From assembly GCA_003008705.1 (NCBI GenBank), contig PDUO01000001.1, positions 2,287,694 through 2,351,693 of the forward strand: 64,000 nucleotides of DNA. Direction: 5' to 3'. Position 1 is the stretch's first letter. The number at the start of each line of letters is the position of its first letter. Made by a program: the position numbers and the translations under genes. Source of the DNA: Pezicula radicicola. Its lineage: Eukaryota > Ascomycota > Leotiomycetes > Helotiales > Dermateaceae. Below, piece by piece: positions 1 to 11,049 of this stretch. The notes beneath the pieces are model-generated. The model was not told where the DNA came from, searched no databases, and saw only the letters and a program-made list of their open reading frames with translations.

Positions 1-542
1 ACATCTGAACGCTGAAATATGATGCCGAGGGGATATCAATCGTTTGGCCTGACATGATTACATTGTCACTGATGTTTTTTCCTTGGTAACCCGGGAAAAG
101 ATATGTGAGTCCTGTTTTTGTTGAATTGTAGTATCCGCCTGTTGGGAGTTTGCTGGCTGGGTAGGAATTGTTCAATTGATCGAAGGAGGCCACTCCTGGT
201 GCAAGTGCAAAGCCGGCATTGTTGAAGTATGAGTCTAGAGGAACTTGTATTGATTTGAGCTATTTGATGTTAGTTGTTATTCGAGAAGGATTCGCCATTG
301 TAGGACATTTAACATGAGTTGCTCAACTCTCTTTGTGATTGTAAGACATGGAATAACCAGATTAAGCAATTCGAGTAAGATAGCTTGATATAACTCAAAC
401 CAAGTGGTCTGCAAGCAATGACGGGCACAGGGAGTTGGATTTAACTTACAGAGCTACTAGAAACATTCGACAACGGATACGGAGCCGACAACACCGTTCC
501 CACCAATCCGAAAGCCAAGAAGGCCAACGCGGTGGTCTTCAT
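1..542 (-). CDS. Secreted protein, N-terminal part (cut by window edge)
   Basis: Two exons are visible on the minus strand: 450-542 (starting MKTTALAFLAFGLVG) and 1-259. They are separated by a 190 bp intron with a GTAAGT donor and an ACTAAC branch site close to its AG. The join is phase 0 and stays open to the window edge. The first 20 or so residues form a signal peptide ending near LSA, so the protein should enter the secretory pathway. The following 85 residues are rich in Asn, Ser, Tyr and Gly and contain several N-X-S/T glycosylation sites. This resembles the beta-sandwich start of fungal extracellular glycosidases, but no catalytic motif lies inside the window and I do not assign a family. 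It shares its strand with the downstream transporter and secreted hydrolase-like gene, which fits extracellular nutrient use. The intron is fairly long for this genome, so a small missed exon is possible. Confidence 0.72.
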
Positions 543-1505
543 TGTCATCTGTGAGCGAGCGACAGAATATGGCAACCTAGCAAGACAAGAAAACCAAAAA
601 AAAAACCAAAATTGGAGTGATATCCAGAAGATTATAACATATCGCCGCAATCACAAATAAAAACCCATAACCCATAACCCCTCACCGGTGAACTCAGACC
701 CCCCGATAGCGATCCCGAAAATCAGGTCAATTAATCCCAACCTTGATATTATCTCCTTCTCTCTTGCATAAAGAGAGGAGATCTCGACGATAATAATCGT
801 CGGTTAAAAGATAGCAGACCGAGGAGTATTGTAGACCCAACGTAACATTTGGGAGGGGCGATATAGGTGGAGAACGATGAGACTAAGTAAGTGAAATGAC
901 GGTACAGAAAGGAACTTACACTTACGGAGGTACATACCTACGAAGCTTGATCAATAAAGCGGAAGAATAATGCAAAGAAAAGATTGGTTATGATAATTCC
1001 AGGTCCCAATTGATTGTGATTTGAGCGGTAGTCCGAAAGGTGGGGGAGATTACTGTAACCCCCGCTTGCAACTCTTTGGATTTTCGCGCGTGGTCGTTGG
1101 AAACTCTATGTACTTTGAAATCCATCATTATTCTATGCTACGTTACAGAGATTGCTTTATCCCGTATCAATTTCCCCAATAATAACCGTATCGTACTTTT
1201 TGATCTGCAAGACATCCCACTTTCTAGCCACGTGGTATTGATGGGTTCATCCGATTTTGGAGGTTCGGTGTTGAGCCCCATATCCAGTTTATGTCTTGTA
1301 TAGAATATTATGAAGAAGCGCTAGAGTGTATCTTAAGCACTGGATTGACGATGAAGCTGAAATGGTAACGAGAATTTCTTAATACATTAGAACTGCTTAC
1401 TTGATAGACACGATTAGACAGATTAATAAAAGATAACTTTAGCAATTCAGATTGAATGACGGTAGAAGTAGGTTGTATGTATAACTACTTACCTCCCACA
1501 ATCAA
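543..1505. other. Intergenic, no gene seen
   Basis: This holds the promoter of the secreted-protein gene and the 3' end of the transporter gene. A short run of CCCATAA units lies around 662-680. The open frame at 1040-1303 on the plus strand has no recognisable features and no splice partner, so I do not call it. Confidence 0.6.
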
Positions 1506-3231
1506 CTAAATCATATACCTAAAAGTCGGAGCCCTATCCCCCATCTCACTCATCTTTTGAACAGTCAACCCCTCAGCCCCATGAACATCCACTCTCCCCT
1601 CCTCCCTCCTCCTATTAACCCTCGCATAACTCACCCTCAAAACCAAAACCGCAACCAAACCCACACTAACAAAACCAATCTCCAACCCATGACCAAGCAA
1701 ATACTTCGGTTTATCAACCTCTCTATAAAAATTACTCGCCATAGCACCACCGAGATTGCCAACTCCGATATGAATAGCCATTCCAGCTGATCTCTTATAA
1801 GATCCTGCAAGATTGTTGGACATCCAGGTTATATTTCCCGGGAAAGCTGGATAGAGTCCACATGCTGCGAGGAATACTCCCGCATAGACTAGTCCGGGAA
1901 GTTTTCCTTTGGCGGAACCGGCGATGGCCATTATGTAACCGATCAGGATAGCACACATAGGTAAGAAGACAAATGGAGCTCTCCCGACTTTTGAACGGTC
2001 GGAATAAAAAGCTGTGACGACTGATAGTACAGCGGCAGTGATGTAGATCGGAACAGTAAGTAGTTGAGCCGTGGAAGAGACATAACCGAGTTCGTTGATG
2101 ATTGTAGGTAGGAATAGCGAAATACCATAAAGAGGGCAAACTATGCCCCAGTACATCTTGAAAAGATTAGAAAAGGTTATTATTCTCGTAAGAAGAAATA
2201 CTTACGAAAAGACCAACATATATCTGCCAATCGGTAAAAGCAGCCCAAACATGTTTCCAGTGAAATTGTTCAGATTCAGCGACCATCTTTCCCGAACCAG
2301 CAGAACCCTGATACTTAAGTCGATGAACGACCCAAGCACGTTCTTCCGTAGTAAGAAAAGAAGCTGTATCCGGGAAATCATAGATCGTGAAATAAGCCGA
2401 CAAGGCAACCAAAACAGTAGCAATACCCTCAAGAATAAAACTACAATCATCAGAACCACCACTTCAGCGGAAAAGGAAAACTCACATCCATCTCCAACCC
2501 TCCAACCCACCAACCCCATCCATTTTAGCAATACCATAAGCCAACAACCCCGAAAAAGCACCCGCAACACTAGCAGCGCTAAAGAACATAGCCTGTCGAA
2601 ACTGAGCCTCATGTCTACAATACCACATAGTGATATAATAAGCAACACCAGGATAAAGACCAGCTTCCGTAACACCAAGAAAGATTCTCGCAATGAGTAA
2701 ACCATGATAAGATTTCACAATTCCCATTAATGTCATTACGACACCCCAAGCTATCATAATAGTAGGTAACCAAATTGAAGGGCGTAGTCGTTTAAGCCTA
2801 TACACTCACTAAATCAACACCACCCTATAAAAAAACGGAGGGGGGATTAGAATAAGAATAAATAGGTACAGTACATACATCAAATTACTAGGAACTTCAA
2901 AAACACAATAAGTAAAGAAAAAAACCGTCAAACACCAATTATACTCCGGACCACTCATATTCAAAGTCTCGGTCAAACCCTCAATCTTGGCATTCCCTAT
3001 ATTTCCTCGATCGAGAAAACTTAGGAGGTAAAGTAATGCTAGCATTGGAATTAATCGGAGGTCCATTTTTCGAAGGACTTCTTTTTCGTTGATGTGACTG
3101 AAATCTATTTCGCTGTCATCCCAGTTTGGATCGTGACCGTGCGGAAGATGCACTTTTGGGAGAGGGGATGGACTATCATTGTGGATAGCTCCTGGAGCTT
3201 TCTCGAAAAAGGTGGGATCTTTTGTATCCAT
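1506..3231 (-). CDS. MFS anion:cation symporter, Dal5/TNA1 (allantoate/nicotinate permease) family
   Basis: Four exons (2879-3231, 2486-2797, 2206-2440, 1506-2156) join in frame to 516 residues. The three introns are 81, 45 and 49 bp, with GTATGT, GTGAGT and GTAAGT donors. It is a plasma-membrane transporter of the ACS family of the major facilitator superfamily. Typical members import carboxylated compounds such as nicotinate, allantoate, biotin or pantothenate by proton symport. Evidence includes the family-typical first helix ending in DRGNIGNAK (about residues 70-85), a further hydrophobic helix after each loop, and the RIFLGVTEAGLYPGVAYY segment (helix 4-5 signature). The central cytoplasmic loop falls in exon 3 (FLTTEERAWVVHRL) and the last six helices in exon 4. 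Length and topology match full-length members. The substrate cannot be read from sequence. It lies between two secreted-protein genes on the same strand, so it may import products released by them. Confidence 0.92.
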
Positions 3232-3769
3232 TTTGAAAATAAGACAATGGGAAAAGTGCTTAACACGATGTTCGTTATCTGATATAAAGATATCCGAAAA
3301 TAAGCTGTCACAGAGATCTATTTAACTTTGTACTCCCACCTTGAGTGCCAAGATGAAGAGAATCGTGGGGAGCGGATTTCCCCCGCACTTGTAGTAAAAG
3401 ATGGTGGTGATATGTCATCCCCCACAAGAATGCGGAGATAAATGTGTGTTCCGATTAAGATTCAGATAATTGTAGCCAGTCATTTGCTTGCTGATCCATG
3501 GGAATTGCATAACGGAATTGCATATCCGCTTTGGAGAGACGATCTTCGGCGGTAGTCTGCAAGGGTATAGACGGCAAGAGAGAGAAGAGAGGAAAGTTCT
3601 GCTTTGCGGAGCTGAAATGGGCCTTTTGCTACGGATTACCAAATCAAGTAGTGCGAGCATTGCATTCTAGATGTCTACTGCTCGCTTACATCGTTTTACA
3701 GTAACACATTATCTATTACCACCTCACTAAGTATATATCTCTTCCAGCTGTTCAAGACAGCAAAATATC
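3232..3769. other. Intergenic between transporter promoter and hydrolase-like gene 3' end
   Basis: This is the upstream region of the transporter gene and the downstream region of the secreted hydrolase-like gene. Short open frames here overlap on both strands and show no family features. Confidence 0.6.
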
Positions 3770-5564
3770 TCATAAATCCAAAACAATCAAATCAACCCCA
3801 AGTCCCACCGTCGCATTTCTAGAAATCATTCCCCCGTCAACTATCCACCCCTCACTCCCCCAAAGCACACTACTCACTCCCGTAGCAACAGCAGGAAGCT
3901 GAATAGAAACAACACCCACCCTAGACGCATACTCCAAATTAACAATACTAACCAACATCTTACTCCCCAAAATCCAAGCCGAAGCATCAACCCTCTTAGC
4001 ACCCTCAACCGTCAACCCCCCAATCGTAACATTCCCAAGTAAAAAACTACTCGCCGTATCCGCAGTCAGAACCGTCGATAACTCACCAGTAACAGAAATA
4101 ATTCCAGGTTCACTAGGATAATCCCACATAACAATACCCTTAGCATTATGATTAACACTCAACATATTCATAACCACCTCTTCATCAGGAGTAGGATATC
4201 TAGACCAGAAAGTCTCATTTCCAAAAGCTTGAGGAGCACCCCAATGAGGTTTTTGAGGTAAACCCAACCATTCCTGATAATTTGCAAAGAGGTCGAATCG
4301 ATTTGATATATCTTCGAAATTTCCATCACAGTTATCGCAGCCACAACAACCGTATGTGGTATTGCAAGCTGTGTTGTAGACGTTGGACCAAGATGTGTTG
4401 ACTGAGATGGGATAGACGTCTGAGAGGATTATATCAGCTCCTGAGGAGTATTCTGAGAAGTAGTAGTTTTCGCAGTTTAGGGCTAGGGAGATGGGATGGT
4501 ATGGATCGACGCTTTTTATATAGTCGTAGGCGAGTTTTGTTGAGTTGAGAGGTTGGACTTGTCCGTCGGGTTCATCTGCTGTATACCATGACAGCATATT
4601 CCTCCACGATTTTACTTGTTCGACTTGTGTAGCTACGAATGACAAGTTTGTATAACTTCCTCGCATACCCCAATGGATCCACAATCCCAACTCTTCTGCT
4701 CTTTGAAGATAAATAGTCAAGTTCTCATAGCTGAAATCGAAATCCCCAAGTGTTCCAGTGGGCACGATATGGATTGTGTTGTATCCATGGTCTTTGAAGA
4801 CATTTAGAGTATCAACTGATTTGCCGACCCATTCATCCCAGAGTGCGTAGTAAGTATACGGGAAGAAAGGCGTCCATTCCGTTGAATTCGTAGTGAAATC
4901 TTGGACCAATAGACCACCATACAAACTATCAATTTTAACCACACTTCCACCATCAGTTCGTTCTGGTAGACGATAAAGCTGGGTTGTTGAGATATATGAA
5001 TGGTTACCGTCACCCGACGAACCGATGATTGATATATTGTACGGCTCAAATTGAGGGGTGAGGTTTGCAAGCGAGAAGACAAATTCATTCGAGGTTGAAT
5101 TGATTGACACATTACCATAAGAGACCAAGTCTAATCCTGTATCATCAACTGAGATATCTATGAACAAGGTCTCAAATGACTTGGTCTCATTAGTTTGCTT
5201 ATTGAAAGAGGTATTGTAATAAGCCTCTCCGTGCATGTATGAAATGGCCGCATCCACAATGAAAGAAGCATAGTCGTCAGACTCGAGGTATATGTTCATT
5301 CGAGGCCGAATTGTCAAATCCAAAAGAGGAGATGATGACAGACTCGGCTCACTCAGCCATCCTCCAGGTGCAAAGGAATCATTTCTATGATGTTCCGTTA
5401 GTTTTGAAGTTCTCTACAAGGCTTTACCAAACTCACGTGGACCGGTATGCTTTCCCACACCATACATCAACACCAGCGGGATATCCAAAAGCTGAATCAA
5501 CTGCTATACTAACTTGCGTGAGTGAAAGTACAACCAGCGTCGTCAAGGAGGCGAAGAAAGCCAT
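3770..5564 (-). CDS. Secreted TIM-barrel glycosidase-like protein
   Basis: Two exons, 5437-5564 and 3770-5384, join across a 52 bp intron (GTGAGT donor, CTAAC branch, CATAG acceptor) to give 580 residues. The first exon supplies a clear signal peptide (MAFFASLTTLVVLSL, cleavage near SIA) that a single-exon reading would miss. The N-terminal third looks like a beta-sandwich with many N-glycosylation sites. From about residue 210 the protein alternates strands and helices like a (beta/alpha)8 barrel (HGYNTIHIVPTG, LGLWIHWGMRG, LSWYTADEPDG, IILSDVYPIS, KGIVMWDYPSEPG). Glu at about residue 314 in ADEPDG sits where clan GH-A enzymes carry their acid/base Glu, and an Asp/Glu pair near the last strand could supply the nucleophile. 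A Cys-rich loop (CCGCDNC) interrupts the barrel. I see a fold-level resemblance to glycoside hydrolases but cannot name the GH family or substrate. Confidence 0.8.
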
Positions 5565-6292
5565 CTTAAGCGAGCTTTGAGGATGATCGATGGTCGAGTT
5601 TCAAGGCGACTTACCTGGGATATACAGAGTATCTCCTCATCTAATGGCACAAAAGAACAGATCCAGCCAGTATTCTCATCCATGCAACGTAACAAGGGTC
5701 TTGCTGACGAAAATGATTGTCGGCTGGTATATTGTTAATAACATGGTCAGACTCGTATGCATCTTGCGGAAGAAGACATGAATGACGTGGAGTTCCTGCA
5801 GGACAAGTTCTTCGGTCTGGCGGGACTTGGTGATAATTCTTGGTGCGGGTTCCTGGCCCGATTGAACACCTTGAAAGAGAAGGTGCCTTCTGCTAGGGAC
5901 ATATCTGCCGCGGCGCACGTTCTATACAACCCCACATAATGCTGCACGCTTCTTATCTCGGCACTTCCCTCCACTCTAGTAAATACTGAAAGCGGAGCGA
6001 CAGTAACGTTGCTCTGTCCATGGTAATAATTCTCTTACGGAAAAGACTTACCCTGACAAAGTTGGAGCCGAGGCTGTAATGAAGGATACAATAATGGGAT
6101 GACGTAGTTGGGTCAGGTGATGGACGTGTACAAAAGTGTCATGGATTAGCTTCCTATTTTATTATTTGAGTAGGCTGCTATTTACATTGAGTAGAATACC
6201 TTAAAAGATTTTTTCATTGACGTGTACATGCTGGTACGAAATAGCATTCTTTGGAATCCGAACTTCCCCTTTTCCTTTTCCTACCGAGCCCC

Positions 6293-6300
6293 TATATAAG
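6293..6300 (+). promoter_or_regulatory. TATA-box core promoter-like site with no gene behind it
   Basis: A pyrimidine-rich run (about 6264-6290) leads into CTATATAAG. This is a standard fungal TATA plus CT-rich arrangement. The first ATG downstream (6361) opens only a very short frame, so this may drive a non-coding RNA, be a relic, or be chance. Confidence 0.3.
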
Positions 6301-6620
6301 CGAGCGAGGAAGAGCGTTGAAAAGACTTGAAGCTTGCAAGATCCCACTAAGACAAATAGGATGATTTTATGGAATGAGGTGCTACTGTAGCGTCCCCGTT
6401 TCTTGGGTCAAGATCTCTGGTAATCCCTGGGAGGTACGCTAGCTTCATCGACGTACTATGCATTCAATGCTGCAGTGTCGTTCCGGACTCCGAAGGATGC
6501 AACCATATCGATACAGCAGCACCTGCAGTGATACCAACCCAATCACAAGAACTACGGAGTAAAACGCGTATACTAATGCAATTCTTCCTTTCCAGGAGAC
6601 TTCTATCCTGCAGTTGCAAA

Positions 6621-6908
6621 CTAATTAGGGGCCTCCCGCCTCGACTTCGTACTAATTATCTTTATTGCAGGAAAAGTTTCGTCCCAGATCGATATTAGAA
6701 TTGAGATGGCAGTGAAGTTTTCTGTGATAGCAGAGCCTGGAATTGCTATAGGAGGAAGTTCCCGGCCGCCCACTCTTGTCCAATGGTAGTCTAGGTAGTT
6801 GGGTTCTCGACTGTTGATGTCCAGTCCTTTGCTGCTCATCTTGGGAAAGATCTTGTATTTGGCTTTCGGGAATTGGTCTTCGAGGGTTTGCGCTGTTTGA
6901 TTCTTCAT
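6621..6908 (-). CDS. Possible small hypothetical protein or gene fragment (95 aa)
   Basis: One open frame starts MKNQTAQTLEDQFP and ends in an AT-rich tail. The middle part (DINSREPNYLDYHWTRVGG) looks like folded protein in composition, while the last third is Ile/Ser-rich. I recognise no family. There is no clear upstream exon; an AG-rich and pyrimidine-rich tract at 6910-7050 could hide one. It may be a true small gene, the last exon of one, or chance. Confidence 0.25.
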   Translation of the reverse strand: MKNQTAQTLEDQFPKAKYKIFPKMSSKGLDINSREPNYLDYHWTRVGGRELPPIAIPGSAITENFTAISILISIWDETFPAIKIISTKSRREAPN

Positions 6909-7740
6909 CTCTTAGAAGGTATCCCTCTTCTTCTGCATATACACCTTCACCCCCACCTCAGCAATCTAGCTATCCAACTCACAGCGACAAATACCAACTC
7001 AGCAAAAAAACAAACCATACCTGATCAATACCGCAGAATTCCAAGAAACTATGCGACACTTCCAATTATTTTTTCTGGTAAACTAGTTACGTTTTAACAT
7101 ACTCGCTCGGAATGAGTTGACTTATTGATTGACATTTAGGTTCTAAGCAATGGCCCCATTCAACCTCTATCGCCACCCCTAATCCTCCAAATCCCTCGTC
7201 TCCCAGAAATGCAAAACCAAGCTTACCTTACATTACCCCAAGAAGCCACAATAAGAAAGCCCAGGACAAGCGACGGTCAAGAGCACCCATCCCAACGACT
7301 CCGACAAGGAGATCTCGGATGAAGACGATGTTAGACTATTACATCCACTCGCTGCCAGTCAATATGCAGTATCCTCATTCTAAAAAGTTTGACTCTAAAA
7401 GCACTCCGAGCTTCGTTTTAACAAGGCCTAAGCCTAAACTTTGCTATCAACTAAAAGATGAGTGCCATACTTTTCCTCTCAATCTTTTATAGATCCGAGT
7501 CGCAATGGGATGGTAATTATCTCTTAATTACTTCGAATCTGGGCCTCCGAATAAGATTTTTGTATCTGCATTGCAAGACAAACAATAACACTGAGCTATG
7601 AGCACGGAGCCAAGTGAAAAATTAGGCATATCTAATAGTATTTCTTTTAGCTTAACTTTTCAAGCCTAAGCGAACTTTGTTCTACTCTACAAGAGGCCAA
7701 ACTTAAATTTGGTAAGTTTCGTATCACAACACATTAAACA

Positions 7741-10700
7741 CTAGTCGTTCTCCCAACCATCAACTTCCCTCTCCCAATCATCCACAGCATCTTCCATCGC
7801 CTTCTTATCACTCTCGGCCTTCTTCTTCTTATTGCTGCCAAGGACAGTAAATGAGTTTTTGGCGCCGAGACTCGCCTGAGGTTGGCTACGACTGGCACTG
7901 GCTCCCTTAGCGACCTGGCTCCATCCACCACCGGCATGATCATCTTCTCTGCGCAAAACATTGCAGCTAGCATCAACACTGCACAGCAATACACTGGTCG
8001 CGATGCCGAGAGACGTGACTTTGCGGGTCAATCCAGCCTTGAGAGAGACAAGAGTAGGTTCGATTTTCAAGTGCCAAGTTGCCGGCTCCTGAGCACGAAG
8101 GACAATCTCGCCTGAAGGTAGGAACGAAATATCGAAGACAAGGGGTACTGTAGAAAGTTCAGATTGAAGATCAGCTTGGAGTTCATCGATAGTGAGTCCG
8201 AAGCGGGGAGAGGAGAGGATAAACGCGTTGAATGGTTCAGCAGTCGTCATTAGAGGTTTTGATGCTGGTACCAGTTCTGGAACGGGCACTGCTTTGATCT
8301 TGATGCACTGAGCGAGTGTCTTCATAGGTGCTGAGACGAAACGAGGGGTCTTGAAGATACAGACGTGGCGATGAGGTTCTGGATCTTGGCTCTCACTATC
8401 CATACCAAAATCTTCTGCGAGAGCATGGACGAATGCTCGCTGAGAAGCTTGCATTGGCTTGAATCGGAGGCGTTTCTCGGTTTCGTCGGCAGCGAAGACG
8501 CGGAATTCGCGCTCCTGTGTTTGTGCAAATTTGGGGAAAGTTTTGAACATGTCCAGTGTTGTTTGTGAGTAGGGAACGTGATCGTCTGTATGAGTGGCTG
8601 GATCAATATCGAGAGCCAATGCTAGCCTTGCGTTTCTTTGTAACTTGAGACATTCATCATTGCAGTCCAGAATCTTCTTCGAGTTGCCTTCAGAGGATTT
8701 TGAGGCAAGACATTTCACCGCCTGCTTCTGATGCTGGCACTGACAGGTTATAAATGTCTTCGCTTGGCAAGGTGTAATTTCTTTGCATGGATAAGGCGCA
8801 TGGCATGAATCTGAACATGAGTGATCGCAGACAGTCTTCTGCCGACCACAAAGTTGTGTGCATGGTGTAGTAGCATCCTCGCATTGTCCTGCACGATGGC
8901 AGGGCTTCTGACAAGTATGGATACCGCACTTCAGCTTCTTACCACAAGGCAATCCACATCGGACCTCGGTGAAGAAGCATGGCTGGTTTTTCAACGTCCG
9001 CTTGCCACAGAGACATGCCTTCTCAACTAAGAATGGGCACTTTGGGCATGGATCTGTGTCTTGGTGGCATTGATGCTTGACTTGAGGATGACCACAAGTG
9101 CGCTGGCGTGTGCATTCAAAACGACATTCTGGTGGTTTGGATCCACATGGCTGAGGAGGTTGCAAGACTGTACGGCCACAAGCACAACTGATTTCTTCAA
9201 AGATAGCCTCGAGGCAGCTTCCACATGGTCCTTTGTGGCATAGTTCCGCGCAGTTGTGATTGCCACATTTTAGAAGACGACCACAAGATTCGAGACAGAT
9301 ATGCTCAGCTTCAATGTTCTCGTCGGCTGATCTGGGACCTGCACTCAGAGGCTGCTTTCTGCGCTTTGCAATTTGTCGCTCGCTGGCTTTCTTTTCGCCA
9401 GGGCAACAGCGTTCTCCACACTCATGTCTTCCACAATTGAGGGTAGCCCTACATTTTCGGGCACATGAAGGTGGTTCGTCTGTTCCCTGGTGGCAAATCG
9501 TGTTTGAGGTCGTCCTACCACAACGGCATGATATCTCGACTGTCTGGAGACATGGCCGACATTCTCCTTGATGACAAGTCTGTTCACAGAGATGACCACA
9601 GATGAGCGGTTTCTGGCATTTTTCTTGACAGTGTGGTATGGGTTGGCTACAGTTCGTGCGTGATTCAGGTAGTAGAACATCCAGCGGAGTCTTTCCACAA
9701 GGGCAATGTGAAACTACATCGGGCGAAAATGGACAATGCGCCGGCGAGAGATCTTGAGCATGACAAGTGCTTTCGCAGTAATGCTGAGGATTTCCGCAGT
9801 CAAATGGTCTCCGGCATTCGGCACCACAGTCGAAGGAGCCCGTCCAAGAATCGATTTCTGGAGAGTCGTTTTCCTCATCTGAAGACTTCTTGAGTAACTG
9901 ACTTTCTCGCTCTTCATCTCGCTCGGAACAGGGTAATTCTTTCTCAACCCTGCCACAATAACATCTTGATTCGATCAATACCTCACAACTTCCACATAAA
10001 CCCTCGTGGCAGCTCCGCTGGCAAGTATGTTCGCCACAAGGTAGGAAATCGCCACAGATTTGCGCACAACTCCAGCCACTTTCATAATTTGTATCCAGGC
10101 AACGTCTCGAGGTGGTCTCTTTTCCACAGAAGCAAGACATAGAAGGCCCCATCAGTTGACAAGGGGGACACGGTCCAGCATGGCAAATCATTTCGCAAGG
10201 ATGTGGACAGTGATTAGCACGCGGCTTCGAACAAGTTTGGCCACATGAATGAGGTGGAAGACCCGGAATCTGGCGAGGTTCAGTCTCCTTTGTACACCAA
10301 CAAGTATAAGAAGTTGGCATTTCGTCCTTTGGAAGATTGCAGCCTGGACATCTCCACTGTCTTGCTGGAGGTAAGTCTTCATTTTCTTCGCCTCTGCGTT
10401 GCTGAACCGTTGCGCTCTCATTCTTAGACCAACGCTTGGCACATGACAAATGGAGTACCGACCAACATGTCTTACAAGTCCAGATTTTAGAATTTGGCAG
10501 CACCTCATTTGTGCAGATAGAGCATTCGTACTGGCCATTTGATATATCCTCATGTGTTCTCGTGGCAATATCCGGGGCTTGAGACTTCGACATGCGGCGT
10601 GGTCTTGGTGCTTGTGGTGCTCTTGCGCGAGGAACAACGGGTTGGCCTGGTGTAAATACTGGAGCATCTGCTGCTAAAGACCCGGTCAGGGATGATTCCC

Positions 10701-11049
10701 CAGCAGTTGTGCTAGTCGTGAGCATTCCACCAAAAGCCCGCTGTCCATTCACCATTGGTTGTACTTGTATACCACCCCGTCTTCCGCCCCTCCCAAAGCC
10801 TCCTCGTCTGCCATTCCGTCCGCCTCTATTTGGATTATCTGCTGTAGGCGGCGGGTTCTGTGGAGGTGCAGTAGGAAATTGTTGAGTTTCTAGAGATGTA
10901 TTCGGTCCTTGATTGGCGACATTGAGAGTTGTCTGCATCTGGGCTGAACTAGCTGCGTGATTACCACCTCGTCCTCTTCTTGGTCTTCTTCCACGGCCTC
11001 GTCCTCTGCCTGAATTTGCAGTAGCCGGGGGAGCTTCTACAGACGCCAT
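7741..11049 (-). CDS. FAP1: FAP1/NFX1-type zinc-finger protein with R3H domain
   Basis: A single uninterrupted exon encodes 1102 residues. The N-terminus (about 14-92) is a low-complexity RGR/RGG-rich segment of the kind that binds RNA. A RING/PHD-like finger follows at about 176-238 (CSICTNEVL, CKTCWSVLHLSC). Then comes a long array of NF-X1-type zinc fingers, about 250-800, with repeated CG.H.C...CH.G.C..C units. An R3H-type segment lies around 835-895, with the Arg-x3-His core RAFVH. The acidic, lysine-rich tail ends in DDWEREVDGWEND. In yeast Fap1 binds the FKBP12 prolyl isomerase and counteracts rapamycin toxicity; in animals NFX1 is a transcription and RNA regulator with RING-dependent ubiquitin ligase activity. 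Domain order and length match the fungal family. The start is the first ATG, directly ahead of the RG-rich region. Confidence 0.95.
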   Translation of the reverse strand: MASVEAPPATANSGRGRGRGRRPRRGRGGNHAASSAQMQTTLNVANQGPNTSLETQQFPTAPPQNPPPTADNPNRGGRNGRRGGFGRGGRRGGIQVQPMVNGQRAFGGMLTTSTTAGESSLTGSLAADAPVFTPGQPVVPRARAPQAPRPRRMSKSQAPDIATRTHEDISNGQYECSICTNEVLPNSKIWTCKTCWSVLHLSCAKRWSKNESATVQQRRGEENEDLPPARQWRCPGCNLPKDEMPTSYTCWCTKETEPRQIPGLPPHSCGQTCSKPRANHCPHPCEMICHAGPCPPCQLMGPSMSCFCGKETTSRRCLDTNYESGWSCAQICGDFLPCGEHTCQRSCHEGLCGSCEVLIESRCYCGRVEKELPCSERDEERESQLLKKSSDEENDSPEIDSWTGSFDCGAECRRPFDCGNPQHYCESTCHAQDLSPAHCPFSPDVVSHCPCGKTPLDVLLPESRTNCSQPIPHCQEKCQKPLICGHLCEQTCHQGECRPCLQTVEISCRCGRTTSNTICHQGTDEPPSCARKCRATLNCGRHECGERCCPGEKKASERQIAKRRKQPLSAGPRSADENIEAEHICLESCGRLLKCGNHNCAELCHKGPCGSCLEAIFEEISCACGRTVLQPPQPCGSKPPECRFECTRQRTCGHPQVKHQCHQDTDPCPKCPFLVEKACLCGKRTLKNQPCFFTEVRCGLPCGKKLKCGIHTCQKPCHRAGQCEDATTPCTQLCGRQKTVCDHSCSDSCHAPYPCKEITPCQAKTFITCQCQHQKQAVKCLASKSSEGNSKKILDCNDECLKLQRNARLALALDIDPATHTDDHVPYSQTTLDMFKTFPKFAQTQEREFRVFAADETEKRLRFKPMQASQRAFVHALAEDFGMDSESQDPEPHRHVCIFKTPRFVSAPMKTLAQCIKIKAVPVPELVPASKPLMTTAEPFNAFILSSPRFGLTIDELQADLQSELSTVPLVFDISFLPSGEIVLRAQEPATWHLKIEPTLVSLKAGLTRKVTSLGIATSVLLCSVDASCNVLRREDDHAGGGWSQVAKGASASRSQPQASLGAKNSFTVLGSNKKKKAESDKKAMEDAVDDWEREVDGWEND

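Larger units (their letters stand above)
5565..7740. other. Gene-poor 2.2 kb stretch
   Basis: No recognised gene lies here. It contains the promoter of the secreted hydrolase-like gene, a conspicuous TATA box at 6293-6300 without a following gene, and one unassigned open frame on the minus strand (6621-6908). From about 7100 to 7740 the sequence is the downstream flank of the FAP1-like gene. Confidence 0.6.

Noticed and set aside
3094..3311. Small open frames over the transporter start
   Set aside because: Shadow frames of exon 1 of the MFS gene and its leader.
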